Of a stretch of DNA of 64,000 nt, positions 46,396 to 58,225 are shown in pieces. This stretch comes from Tetragonia tetragonoides (taxonomy: Eukaryota > Streptophyta > Magnoliopsida > Caryophyllales > Aizoaceae). Within the stretch, counting starts at the first letter, position 1; each line of letters starts with the position of its first letter. The stretch spans positions 23,287,001 through 23,351,000 of the forward strand of contig CM076153.1 of assembly GCA_038025085.1 (NCBI GenBank), in the 5' to 3' direction. The translations under genes were made by a program, and so were the position numbers. The notes beneath the pieces were generated by a model. The model was not told where the DNA came from and did not search any database. It worked only from the letters and a program-made list of their open reading frames with translations.

Positions 46396-49300
46396 CACTA
46401 CAAGAAAATCCTTTTATAGCAACAAGTCTTTTGCAACGACATAAATATATCGTTGCGATAAATATTTATTGCAACAACCTGAACAGGTCGTTGCGAATAC
46501 TTGTTGCCATATATGCCAATTTTATTTCCCTCCCACCCAAAAACTAAGCGGGACTTCTCAAAAAATTTAAAATGTTTTCTGCAACGATAGAAGTCGTTTC
46601 TATACATTTTACTGTTTTCTTACAACGACAGGGGTCGTTGTATTAGTCAGACCACGTGTATAGCAACGACCTGTCGTTGCCATAAATACGTGAATAATAA
46701 ATTAAAAACAAAATGAAAAGCAAAAGAAAATACCCTCAGACTCACGCTCTAACCCTTTCTCTTCCTCTCTCACCCATCAAAGGACATATTCACCAACAGG
46801 CATCAAACTAACCTTCACTTTTTCTCTCTCCTCCTTCCACCCATCTAGAAAAACCTTCACAAATTCACACCCATGGCTGCCATAGTGTAAAATTGTCGCC
46901 ATTGAAAGCATCATACCAGCAATATTCTATATCCTTCCCTACATCGCCTCTTAAGCTTGAGTTTTGGGGAAACCCTAGAGTTTTTCCCCAAAACTTGAAG
47001 TTCTTCACCTGAGTTTTCTTATTCTCGCAATTCACCGGATTTTGAAATTAGAGAGCCGAGAATAGTGAACAGATGGATCACTAATTCGATAAATTGAGCA
47101 AAGCATCTCCATTTTTGTTCTTCTCAATGTCAGCACCCACCATTGACGTAGCTACTGTGTCCTTGTTGCTGGTAAAAATCTCTCTCTCGCTAATTTCTTT
47201 TAATAATCCCATTGGTGCTCAAGTTGTTGTATTTAGTTCTGAAATTTGGGATTTGCGAGTTTAATTTGTGAACGATTTGGTAAAACAAGTTCTAGGGTTG
47301 TATTTGCTTCACAGGTTTGCTCAATTGTATATGGTTTCCTTTTATTTGATTAATTTTTGAATTTTAATGTTTAGTTTGAAGTGTTCAGTTTGTATAGTTT
47401 ATTTATTGATTTTGGAAATTTCTACATATCCTTAGTTGCATAGTTATTTTATGGAGGTTTCAATTTAGATATACTTGTTATGCAGATTTCATTTTTGAAA
47501 TTATTGAGGGACAACCACTTAGCTGGGTACTCTGAGGGAAGCATCTCAAAACTCAAGCTCTATCTAGAATACTGTATGGCCCAAAGAAAAACAAAATTGG
47601 GTATTAGTTGGATAACTCTCTAGGCTCTAAAATGTGGGATTCAATCATCTATAACAAAATGCTAGAATAAGTCTTGAGTGTTGTGAACTGAAAATGTCAT
47701 GCCTTTTTTTTTTAGTAGTACTTGTATCAACTATAATCACTAATCAAGTTGTTGTCCTTCGCTCATTTATTTTGGATTAAACCTTTGTTTATATATGTGT
47801 ACATGTGTGCTTGTTTGTATATTAGTTTAGGGAGAGACAAAGGGTTCCATCATATGATCAGTAGTTCAGCGACATATATAAAATGGTGGTGACTATTAGA
47901 AGTGAGCAAAAGAAATGTGTCTTACTTTGTAACAGGTAGTAGGATGCCTGGAAGAGGTGGATCCAAGAATAAAGGATATTGAAACCAATATGGTAGGAAT
48001 GACAGTTTTTGAAATTCAACTCAGCTTCAGCTTGCTGGTAGAGATTTTCAAGTTCAACAAAGTACATTGATAGGTGCAAGAGGTAAAGCAATTCCTAAGT
48101 GTCAAAAATTTATGTATGTACTCTAGGTAATCCACGTTTTTGCTCCTATCTTTCTGAAGTGTCATTACAGAGTAAATGAAAAATCTCGGTATTGCAACAC
48201 AGACATGTGAACCTTCTCCTCCATAAGAGCTGTATTTAGCTCTTAATCTATCATTTACCCTTTACTCGTTGAGCTGAGGTATGAACTGTGATCTCCAGTA
48301 GTTTAAAGCATGTCTGATAAGTTGCAACTACGACTTTGTTGCTGTTATAATATTCTGCTAGTTTGTATTGGAATCTCTAAGTGTATGTTCTGTAAATTGC
48401 TTATCACATGAAGAAGGAGAACCCCTATGCTATCCTCCCTAGGATATGAGGACAAGGTCCCACTGATGCTACCACTATTCAGCTTGTCTGGAGTGGAGAT
48501 TAGACGACATTTAATTGAAAGGACACACTAGCTTCTATGTCCTTTTTTTTTCCAGTTAGATATCTTGAGTAAAAGAGGCTTTTACAGCGGCTTGTAATTA
48601 CTTTTATTTTTTGTTCACTCATCCATTGCAGCTATGACATACTCCATGGTGACTACACCAACAAGAAGTGCTGACCCAAAAATTCCTTCCATCAATGGTA
48701 TCTCTCTTCCTCTCTTGGTATTTGAGACAATTGAAGGGAACCTAATTGCATATAACCTTTTTGCGTTTGCCCTGTAACTCTCTGCAAATGGCACAAAAGG
48801 CTCTAACAGTCTAACTTAAATTGTGAACATAGTCTCATGATACACGTATTATCAAACTAGTTATGAAATTTGGGTTTCAGCACTGGTGTCAGTTGTGTGA
48901 TCTATTACCTTTTTTTTTGTTTTTTTTTTTTTTCGAGTGATGCGTCTGTGTACTGCAGCTGTTCTTGTTAAGCTATTGCTGTTGCAGCATTCTGCTATTT
49001 TTGTGAATCTCTTACTTCTGCATTGTGGTATATTCTGAGTCGTGGCATTCTCCTTTGCTCCAAAAATCATAAGGTCTGTGGTGTTTGCGCAGATTCAAGT
49101 TACCTGTGGCTAGAGGTGATAAATGCAGTAGAAGCTGGAAACACAGGGTGCTTGGAAGTATTACAAGTTGGTAATGATTGCTCCAAATTTCTCCCTTCTT
49201 TCCTTCCACTCTCTTTTTTATCAGAATGTTCATTTATGCAATTGGTTGTTTTATTTTAAAATTTTTAACTCATCGTTTGGTCTACTTTTTGTTTAACCTG

Positions 49301-50337
49301 GTTTAGATAAGCATGGATTAGATATATTTATTGATCATGTATTTGTGACCAGCTACTCTCAAATTAAGATACCAGGTGGGGAGTAAAGATAGACTAATTG
49401 GCATAGAATTGTATGCGTTATGTTAGATCTGGTAATTAGGTGTTAACGAATATTTGCTCGTTGGTGTATAGAACTACATGGGAGCTGAGATTAGTTGCAA
49501 TTCTTACACATTTCTGACCTGTTCTTCTGAGCTCAAAATTATGATATGATTTAACTAGTCTAGCTCAAAAAGTCGTAGACTAGCAGGTACTTAATGCTTT
49601 GTTACTATGCTTAAAAATCTGGGTACTACATGGGGATTTTTCTTTCTATCTCTGGATGATTTAATTTGTTGTCTGATTAGGAATACTTGGCTCCAACTTA
49701 TCATAATTTGCTATACATTTCAGGTCGTCTATTGTCGTATTATTTGGAGAATCGTTCTCAATGTAAGAGTAAGCACTACATGCACCATGAAGATCTAGAA
49801 GCTGCAAATATGGGAGAATGGATTTTTGATCAACTTTAGGAGTTTTGGCTTGATTGCTTATATGATAATGTAATTTTTTGGACGTGGATTATTGTGATAT
49901 GTAATTTACGTTAAATATTACTTGAAATAAAAATGGAGGTTTAGTTGTGGAACATGGACCTTGAGTGAATCTCTAACACGTGCGCTCATTAAAATTTTTA
50001 ATGTCGTTGCAGAAACAAAGGTGTAACTTTTGCAACGACATTTTGTCGTTGCAAAAAAAGAGGTAACTTTCGCAACGACATAAGTTGTTGCTATAAATGT
50101 TAAGTCATCATGCAAGTATTGACGAGTATGGCAACGACATAGTTATCGCAACAACGACTTTCGTTGTAGAAAATATATTTTTTGCAACGACGGAAGTCGT
50201 TGCGTTATTCTTTTGTAACGCCATGACACGCAACGACCCTGCAATGACAAATGTCGTTGCAAAAAATATGTTTTGCAACGACATGGTATTTTTTGCAACG
50301 ACTTTTAGCGTTGCCAAAAACACTTTTTCTTGTAGTG
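46396..50337. mobile_element. CACTA (En/Spm) transposon, non-autonomous, 3.9 kb
   Basis: Ends CACTACAAGAAAA and its reverse complement TTTTTCTTGTAGTG, with a 3-bp target duplication CAT inside a tandem repeat unit. Subterminal regions (46420-46690 and 50000-50330) are packed with GCAACGAC/GTCGTTGC units in both orientations, typical transposase-binding arrays; one is an 8+8 palindrome at 46663-46680. No TNP2-like transposase was recognised, so it needs one in trans. Confidence 0.92.
46700..49950. other. Interior of the CACTA element: exon-like fragments, no recognised gene
   Basis: No frame exceeds about 80 codons. T-rich intron-like tracts alternate with short segments followed by GT, for example MSAPTIDVATVSLLL before GTAAAAATC (~47128-47180), or preceded by pyrimidine-AG (GTTTGCGCAG at 49083-49092). 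This could be a captured gene fragment with introns on the plus strand. The source gene was not recognised. Confidence 0.35.
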
Positions 50338-50655
50338 CATTGGACCCATTAGTGGGCAATGTGACTATGCTCTTACCTAGGACTCGCCCAATTGAGGCAT
50401 TCCTAAGGTCGCCCAACTGTACTCCATGTACCCATGGTCCTAGCTCAGCATTTAGTCCCATTGGACCCATTAGTGGGCAATGCGGTTATGCTCTTACCTA
50501 GGACTCGCCCAGTTAAGGCATTCCTAAGGTCGCCCAACTGTACTCCATGTACGTATGGGCCTAACTCAGCATTTAGTCCCATTGGACCCATCAATGGGCA
50601 ATGCGACTATGCCCTTACCTCGGACTCGCCCAGTGAAGGCATTCCTAAGGTCGCC
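50338..50655 (+). repeat. 121-bp tandem array, right part (2.6 copies)
   Basis: The rest of the split unit, then units starting at 50381, 50502 and 50623. The last is truncated near 50655. They differ from left units by scattered substitutions. Confidence 0.95.
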
Positions 50656-50903
50656 CTGCTACAATCCACAATACTCGTGAAATTACTACGATTCAAAAAT
50701 AACACAAGTTGAGATGGAAGCACACGAAGCGAAGATGAAGGAAATTTCATTAAAGTGGCAAAGGGCCCAAAGCCTAACATGTTTGAGAGTAAAAATTTAC
50801 AAGACAATAAAATTGTTCAAAAATTCCCAAGGCAAACAAGTCAAGGTGTATACAGGTCATACACTCATTGACAGAAAGAAGAGTTCCTTTACTGCTCCCC
50901 AGT

Positions 50904-52878
50904 CTAGTTGTCTCCAAGCCCTTCAGCATCAGAAGTCTCCATTTGAGTGCCCTCGGCGTCGTCTCCGCCATGGCTGGGTGAGACAGGAGCTGAACAATGA
51001 TCCTTGGAAGTACCCGCCTCAGAGGTACCAGCCACCTCAGGATTTGAAGCTCTTCGGAGGCGATCCTCCTCGCGATGATACTCCCTCAGCTTCTTCCTAA
51101 GGTGATTAGCTATTTTGGGATACTCAACGTCCTAGTTGACCAGGGAGTTGTACTTCTCCAGAGCAGGCTTGAGGAGGCTCTTGGCCAGGTCATAACCTTC
51201 CTTAACAAGGAGCTGATCCCTGTCGCCATCCCCAATCTCCGCTAACCTCTTGGTTAGCTCATCCAGGCGAGCATCCTTCTCCCCCAGCTCCTTCAAGGCT
51301 TTGGCGTGAAGGGCTTGGGCTTCGCCCTTATCCTTCTCCGCCTTGGCCAGTGCCTCCTTGGTCAGCTTGAGGTCTTTCTGGGCCTCCTCCATCTTATCCC
51401 AACAGTCACGGGCACGTTTCTCCTCAGCAGAAGCCTCCTTCCTCACCAAAGCCATCCTCTCACTGTGATGAACCAACCGGCGAGTGAACTGCAGAAGAGA
51501 AGAGTTAGCATAAAAGGGATCTAATTCAAGAATAAAAATTTCCAAGTAAAGGAAAACTCCACTCCCCTTACCTCAGCATAACTCTCCATCATATGGAGGT
51601 CGATCTCAGTCCCTTCGCCGTTCAAGTGGGCGCGATCCTCAGCCGTCAAGATCTCCTTCAGCTTGGCGATGGCGACCTGGTTGTTCAGAGGAGTTGCCCG
51701 GTAAGGAGAGGAAGATACTTGAATTGGACTCCTCACCACCTCCTGACTACTCGCCCCTGTGTTCCTCTTGAGGGAGAGCTTTATTTTGTGACTCCCAAAA
51801 GAGAGGGTGTTGGTAGTTGAGGGGCTTTCCACCTTAGTCTTCTTAGGAGGGGGAGGAATGTCGTCGTACTCACTCCCCTCTTAGTTAGAATGAGAGAGCC
51901 CAGTTAGAAGACCTCCAGCAAGGTTCTTCCTTATCTCTTCAGTCAGCTGTTCCAGCATCCTCTTGGCCGCCACTTTAGACTTCGCCATAGTCTTCTTGGA
52001 CTTGGACACCACCTTTGTGACCTGTATAGATGGCGACTCTGCATCGTGGATGGGGATTTCGCCCATTTCTGGAGCAGGCAATATCTCTTGGCCCTTGCTC
52101 CCCTTAGAGGACCTAAGATAAGGCTTGGCCTTGGTAGTCCCAGCCGCCGTTGAGGACTCGCCTCCCTTCTTGCCAAACTTCTACAGGAGGAAACCCTTAG
52201 AACCAGTAAGTTAAAAGTCCTGCAAAACAAATGAAAAAGGACTCGCCTGCAAGACAGTCTGCTGCAGGAGCTTCCCCTGCTCAGCCGCTTCTCTAGCCTT
52301 CTCCTCGGCTTTGGAAAGGACTCCGGTTTTGGCAGGATCAACCATGATAGTAGCTTGGCCTGCATAAGAGCAATTATAAACTATTCAGTACTATATGAAT
52401 ACAAAAAACACCAAGTCAAGAAAGGTCGAGTACCAGCATCTACAACGGAACAAATGCCATAGAGACTCAAGAAGATGTCGTCTTTGAAGTAATCCTTCCA
52501 AGGCAACCAGTTGACAAGCCGTCTAATCGACTTTTTTGGGTCGTTAGGGTACTTGGGATGTGGCCTCAATTTATACTCAAAGTGCTGAACCACCCTGGAC
52601 TGCTCGACGGAAAGATGGGTGATCATTTTGTTCTTAGTTTGGATGTCAACATCGTCATTCCATTCTGTTGGAAGACCCAGCTTTCGCCAACTCTTATGGT
52701 TCTTTACAAAGAAGAATTGATGCTTCCAATCATGATTGTTGTTGGCCTTCTCACGAGCTGTCAGTACATAGTTACGGTTGGCGATCGTGTACCAACCCAC
52801 ATCTTTCACTCTAGTGATATAATGAGTCAACACAGACGTTTCTATTGAACACTCCAGACGCTTATAGAAAGTGGTGGC
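50904..52878 (-). pseudogene. Element D antisense gene: Transposase_28-like plus coiled coil, 5' end lost
   Basis: Minus strand, convergent with pol. Visible exons: 52878-52434, 52359-52243, 52180-51572, 51488-50904, with short introns of 74, 62 and 83 bp. The 62-bp one has a GC donor. The first exon has WKHQFFFVKNHKSWRKLGLP and W-L-P-W-K, resembling the 'putative gypsy type transposon' family (Pfam Transposase_28). Then come a Lys/Ser-rich linker and a long coiled coil (EEKRARDCWDKMEEAQKDLK). In-frame stops lie at 51881-51883 and 51132-51134. Element B's LTR cuts the 5' part at 52878. Family assignment by pattern only. Confidence 0.6.
52874..52878. repeat. Left target-site base run of element B
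   Basis: GTGGC directly abuts the LTR. It should recur after B's other LTR, outside the window. Confidence 0.5.
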
Positions 52879-54384
52879 TGTGAGAACCCTCGCCTTTCCG
52901 GGGCGCTCTAATTGAAATTTATATTCAGTCGGAATTAATGGTCTTAAATATGTGTACATGCGATTAATTAATCATAAAGAACAATAATTTGCAAATAAGA
53001 AGCCGCCACCAAGTTTTAAGGAAACAATTGGAAACCATCAAAAGTGCATCCCAATTCCTATTGGGAATTGACTCATGCCCATGGGGACCAAATATTGAGT
53101 TCGGGGATGTAGGTACGAAATAAACAAAACGAATCTCATTTAAATCGCCCGTATTAACGGCCTCTAATAAGCTTATCCATGTCAAGTATTTATTTATGCT
53201 ATATGATTTCATGCAAATCCGGTCATCCAACGATCCTAAATTAACTAGGCGGATTAAGATCAACCAAATTACCTACGTTATCGCTTTGCACAATTTATAT
53301 CCAATTTACATGCATACTATTAACAAGCATAAACATGATATAGAACATTAAATAACGCTCCAACCTACCAACTTTGCTAAACGCGCCATGTATTGTATAT
53401 GCACATTAATAAAACTGTTAGTATCTTCAAAAGGATAATAGTAATATTATAAAGATGCTAACTTTATGCTAAAATAAACCTAGGAGGCTACTATATGCAT
53501 GCAAAAACTATAAAAAGATGCAAACTTGCATAAACTAATAAAAAGACATAAACTTTATATTAACTAAACATGCATAATTATGTACAAAATCCAAAGCATA
53601 CAAATTTGTTCAACCATAATCAAAGCCTAAATAAAACATGATTAATAAATAATAAACAAGAGATTTAGTAAAGAATTAGGCCCTCAGGATGGTTAACCTG
53701 GACGTTCTGTTCGAACGGGACTAGTAGAATTGGAATTGCTCTTCGATCTTGGGTGCTAGGCTAGGTGAATTGCTTGCTTGAATCTTCAGATTTCTGAATT
53801 TGGGGAGATATATGCTCTCAATGCTCTCAAAATTGTGAATTGACAGACTCCTTGAAGAAGAGGGTGAGGAGGAGTATTTATAGAGTTGGGGGACGGATTT
53901 AGAGGCCTAGGGCTGGAAGCCCGGCTCGAAAACTCGGTCCAGTCAAAAAACCGGTTCAGCGGCCACACGGAGGGCAGCTGGGGCCCGCAGTGGCTGGTTG
54001 GCCCAATGGCCTCCGCTGTCACGCGCTGGCCGTCAGACAGGTCGCGTCAGCCGCTGGACCTGACGGCGCACGCGTGACTAGGGTTTTGACTTTTTGGTGC
54101 TCTATAAATTACGAAATTGCCCTTGGGCTGGCCCAGGAGGCCGGGATTGAGCAGTTTTGACCCAAAGCTTCGAGACGCGATATCTCTTGATCCAGGAACC
54201 TGATTGAGGCAAGGTCAAAGGCGTTGGAATCCTTATAAAAAGAGTTATCCAAAGACTGAGGTTTCAAGGAATATGGCCTAGATTTTCAAGCAATGTTCTT
54301 TTCTACTTACGTCCATGTTAATCCATTACCATCATCATCGGGCATTGCGGTGTGAGGGGATGAGAACCGATTAGGGTGTCTACA
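52879..54384 (-). repeat. Element B 3' LTR
   Basis: On the minus strand TGTAGACACC...GGTTCTCACA, about 1506 bp, homologous along its length to both LTRs of A. TATA box at 53875-53882; GC-rich U3 block at 53950-54070. Confidence 0.95.
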
Positions 54385-54388
54385 AAAG

Positions 54389-54399
54389 CCCCCACTTTT
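54389..54399 (-). other. Polypurine tract of element B
   Basis: AAAAGTGGGGG on the minus strand, four bases before the LTR. Confidence 0.75.
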
Positions 54400-54532
54400 G
54401 CCGAGCTTGTAAAAGCGAAGGTCAAAATATTTGCCAAAAATGCCTGCAATGTTTTTTTTTTTGAAAATGCTTTATGTTAGAGAGAAGAAAAGATAGACTC
54501 CTGACCGCCTGTGGTCAGGGTCACCTTCTTTG

Positions 54533-54720
54533 TTTAAAGAGCGGTATGTTGCTCTGCTGTGATTTAAAGAGCGGTATGTTGCTCTGCTGTGATTTAAAGA
54601 GTGGTGTATTGATCTGGTTTGCTGATACCGACGTGGCGCTAATTTTGATAGCTTCGCCGTCAAAAGGGCGTTGTGTTGCCCTGCTCCAGTTTTAAAGAGC
54701 GGTATGTTGCTCTGCTTCAG
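54533..54720. repeat. 30-bp repeats near the 3' LTR of element B
   Basis: TTTAAAGAGCGGTATGTTGC units start at 54533, 54563 and 54593 (30-bp period); a further unit lies at 54691-54720. They are the reverse-strand relatives of the 67-bp units of element A, but with a different period. Confidence 0.8.
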
Positions 54721-54949
54721 TTGTGCCTGCAAAAATATAATAATATGCCTGTGCCTGTAAAAAGGTTAGATATAAGGCTTGCGCTTGCAAAAATGGATAA
54801 TGCCGGGTCCCTGAGATAGGAAACCAAGTTGTGGGGGTAAAAGAGTCATTTTGGGTGACATATTCAAATTTTCCGGGCTTCCAACGGTCGAGAAATGCAA
54901 TTCCGCGCGGAATTTGAACTCGTTGGCCCGCCCCGAGGGGGCAAACGGA

Positions 54950-55150
54950 AAATCTGGTTGGGCGACCATGCGGACAGCCGCCGAGCGCAGGGCGGCCTTT
55001 ACGGGCCCGCTCAGCGGCTCGGGTTGTCGTGCGAGGACTAAACAAGGGGCCGCGGAGCCTGGGCGGCTGGGCCGCGGAGCCTGGGCAGCTGGGCCGCGGA
55101 GCCTGGGCGGCTGGGCCGCTGAGCTTGGGTGGCCCTGAACCTTGTCGCCG
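54950..55150 (+). promoter_or_regulatory. GC-rich box cluster upstream of antisense gene 2 (element B)
   Basis: AGCCGCCGAGCG (GCC-box core), GCTCAGCGGC and a local tandem series GGGCGGCTGGGCCGCGGAGC repeated about four times (55060-55125), 300-490 bp before the ATG at 55444. No clear TATA box was seen; the leader is TC-rich. Confidence 0.45.
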
Positions 55151-55443
55151 GGCCGGTTCAGAGGCGCGGATGAGGTTAAATCGTGGGGGAGCCGAATTTT
55201 GGGTCATTTCTTCCCCAAAAATTTGAGACTCTCTCTCTCTACCTCCATTGTTGCCCAAACTTCCTTTCTTGCTCAAATTTGCTCAAATTTGCTTCTTTTT
55301 GCTTGCATTTGCTTGATTTTGCATAATCTTTGCATAATTTCAAGTTTATTTGTGATTTCTCACAAATTTGGGGTGTGAGAGAGAAAATCCCAAATTTCTC
55401 CATTCTTGCTTGTTGATCTTTGCTAGCTTGTTCATCTTTCTTC

Positions 55444-58225
55444 ATGACTCCCAAATTGGCGAAGAAGAGGAGTAGAAGGACCGAGGATCGGGAAGAGGTT
55501 GAAGAAATCGATATCTTCACCGAGGCTTTTCCCTCTCATGTGAAGCCTTCAAAGAGGAAGCCTAATGTGGCTTTCCCTCAAGATAGATACACCCGATCGG
55601 ATAGGATGCCCGACATTATTTGGGATCGATCGGAGTTGCTCTTCCGACCGGCTACTCACTTGAGTTCCCGTGCTTCCAAGTTTGTGGTAAGCCTCAAACT
55701 TTGAATTCATAGTTTTATGCATTGAATTTAGGTTATGTGCTTTGCCTTGAGTAGAATTGTGTCGGAATTGTATGCAATTGTCAAGCTTGTAGCGCATGTG
55801 ATCTTGCGCGGCTTGAACGAACTTAGAAACATGCTTAGGACTTGAACATTTGGTTGAAATGTGAACCTAAGGGGTTGCAAATTTAATAATAGGAACCCGA
55901 TGGAAATTTGAAGCCCCATGGCAATTATGGTTCTTCGGTGAGGCTTTTTAAGACTTTGCCCAAAGAGGTGCAAAGTGCAGTTTTGGGTGCGGGGTTCGGA
56001 CCCCTTTTGAAAGCGGCGGACTCGATTGAGCGAGTCAAGAGATGCATTGCCCGCTCGTCTTTGGAACGTTTTTGGGATACTACCAACACGTTCCATTTCC
56101 CTAATGGGGAGATGATGATCACTCCATCGGAGTTTGCTATGTTGACCGGGGTGCCTTGCGTGGGTACGCCCATTGTATATGAAGTTTCCATCTAGAAGCG
56201 TAAGACTGAGATGCTGGAGTTGTTTGACCCTTGGGGAAATACCTGGGGTCACCATTATCGTCCCTATAGCGAGCTCTATGCCGGTTTGACTGATGTGAGG
56301 TACAAGAGAAGTACCTCAGTTGAGCAGAAGGCGAGGAAGTTTATCGCCTATCTCCTTGCCACCACTATCTTTGGTGACAAGGGAGAGCGTATTCATGCTA
56401 TTTATCTCCCTAGCTTGTTGGATTGGGAGAGGGTGAGAGAGTACAACTGGGGGTTGCCGGGCTACGCCAACCTCTTGAGGTGTATGCGGTTTGCTTGCCG
56501 CGTGAATGATGAGGGATACAAGCAGACTACTCCTCCTCCCGTGAGCCTATGCGGTTTCTGGAAGGCCTTGAAGGTGCGTTTTCACTTTGTATTTATTTGA
56601 TGTTTTGCATGACTGAAGTGTATAGTGCTTAATTTCATGTTTTGATGTAGCCTTGGTTCTTTGAGCATTTTCCGGACCTGGCGCTCGGGGCTTGGGAGTT
56701 GGATTTCCCGGTTTGCAGGGTGTGGCGTCACAGAGGTCCTGCGCCCTTTTCGACCCTCCAGCAGTATAGGGAGGCTCTCTTGCGCCTAGATTGGCACAAG
56801 GTAACGCAATTTTGCTTTTTGCCATATGGATTGTATTTCTTGGTGTGGAAATATCTTATATTGCATTTTTGTGTAGATTGACGACTTCCCTTGGGCGAAG
56901 TACCATGGGTCGGCTCCGGATGCTGTCCTAGCGTCCAAGGCGTTAGACTGTCAGAGGATCCTGATTGCGGGTCCGTTCTCTTTTGAGTGGTATTTAGGAG
57001 AGCGGATCTTCCGTCAGGTTTATCCTGACGTGGCTGGCCCGAGGATTCCCTTGGATCCTCCCTCGACCATGTTCTTGGTGAGGTGCTTATCTCGCGAGCA
57101 GGTTGCGGAGGCCATGGTCGGCTCAGATGCTATGCGGTATTTGAGGGAGCCTGCGGAGGACCTTGTCGGGCACTACGAGCAGTTCCATCGCGATCGCCTC
57201 ATGCCTTCACTTGTGGGTTTGAAGGTAAGAATTTTATATTTATTTTCTATGCCTTTCTTGGTTCGTTGATTTGCTAACCATCTTTGCTTTCTAGGAGCCT
57301 AGGGTTGACGATGTCGACGTGGATGTCCCGGATATGCGGGTCCGAGGTAGGGATTATGGCAAGGGAGGAGTGCTGGGGAGAGGTCCCGATGACGGAGGAC
57401 CTTGATGAGGACATCCAGGGCCTTCCTTTTCCAGTTGGGCATCCAGGGGTAAAATCGTAATTTCACCTGTTGCATGTGATTTTTGCTGCTTTTATGTTTG
57501 TATTGACTATTCTTTGCGCAACTTGACCGTGAGCAGACCGGGAAGGTCTTCAAGATGATGCATGCTATGAAATCCTGGATTTCTCGAGCTCTCTCGAAGG
57601 GCACCTGCTCGAGGGATGACTTGGATAAGGTGAGCTTCACTTTGCATCTTCAAAGTTGTATGCTTTGAGAAATGTATCTTATATGTTTGGTGGGTTGCAG
57701 GTGGATTATCGTCGACCCCTTCCTCGTCGGTCGCGACAGGTGGTATTGTCGAATGATGAGGTTGTGAGCTCGCCTGAGCGTAGTCCTTCCCGCGAGAGGA
57801 GTCCTCGGAGAGAGAGTCCTCGGAGGGAGAGTCCTCGGAGAGAGAGGGAGCCAGTACATCGGACAGATCGTCCTGGTGGGAGTAGGATGGCTCCGTTTGT
57901 GGAGCCTACTCCTATGCCTATGCCGATGTATCCATCTTATCCCGGGTATGCGGGGTATGCTCCTTATGGTGGTCTTTACTACCAGCCCCCTGTCCCTGCT
58001 CCTATGATGCCTACCATGCCTCCTCGTTCTTCGTGGGGGTATGATTCGAGTTATGCTAGAGAGGGGTGCTCGTATAGGGAGCATGCCCGTCATTCTTCCT
58101 TTGACCCAGGCCAGCTGGTGGCGTCGATCTTTGGTGATGAGCCCCGGAGGTCGGAGGATCATTTTGAGGTGCTCCGTTCAGATGCTGATGCGGGTGATGA
58201 TTTTTATGACAATGCACTTGTATGA
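55444..58225 (+). pseudogene. Element B antisense gene 2: plant-mobile-domain-like protein, 7 exons (nearly intact)
   Basis: Exons: 55444-55686, 55893-56573, 56651-56800, 56877-57224, 57295-57448, 57537-57629, 57701-58225, all joined by GT-AG introns in phase 0 (206, 77, 76, 70, 88, 71 bp). About 730 residues. Exon 1 is basic (KLAKKRSRRTED). Exons 2-4 carry the PMD pattern: TNTFHFPNGEMMITPSEF, IFGDKGERIHAIYLPSLLDW, YREALLRLDW, DDFPWAKY. Exon 7 is RS-like (RSPRRESPRRESPRRER), then Tyr/Pro/Gly-rich, ending DAGDDFYDNALV. Two lesions: TAG for Trp (56193-56195) and a 1-base indel in exon 5. In transposon-linked homologues the PMD is of unknown role; plant MAIN/MAIL proteins affect silencing and growth. 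Confidence 0.82.

Larger units (their letters stand above)
39287..52878 (+). mobile_element. Element D: Tat-type retrotransposon with two later insertions
   Basis: 5' LTR (39287-39822), primer-binding site, gag, protease, RT, RNase H domains and integrase to 45792. Then come a 121-bp tandem array split by a CACTA element (46396-50337) and an antisense gene ending at 52878, where element B inserts. The 3' LTR lies outside the window. The base run GTAAT at 39282-39286 would be its left target duplication, which cannot be checked here. Confidence 0.85.

Noticed and set aside
46005..46444. Series of 62-65 residue frames spaced 121 bp apart
   Set aside because: Products of the tandem array; each overlaps the next unit and shows no coding constraint.
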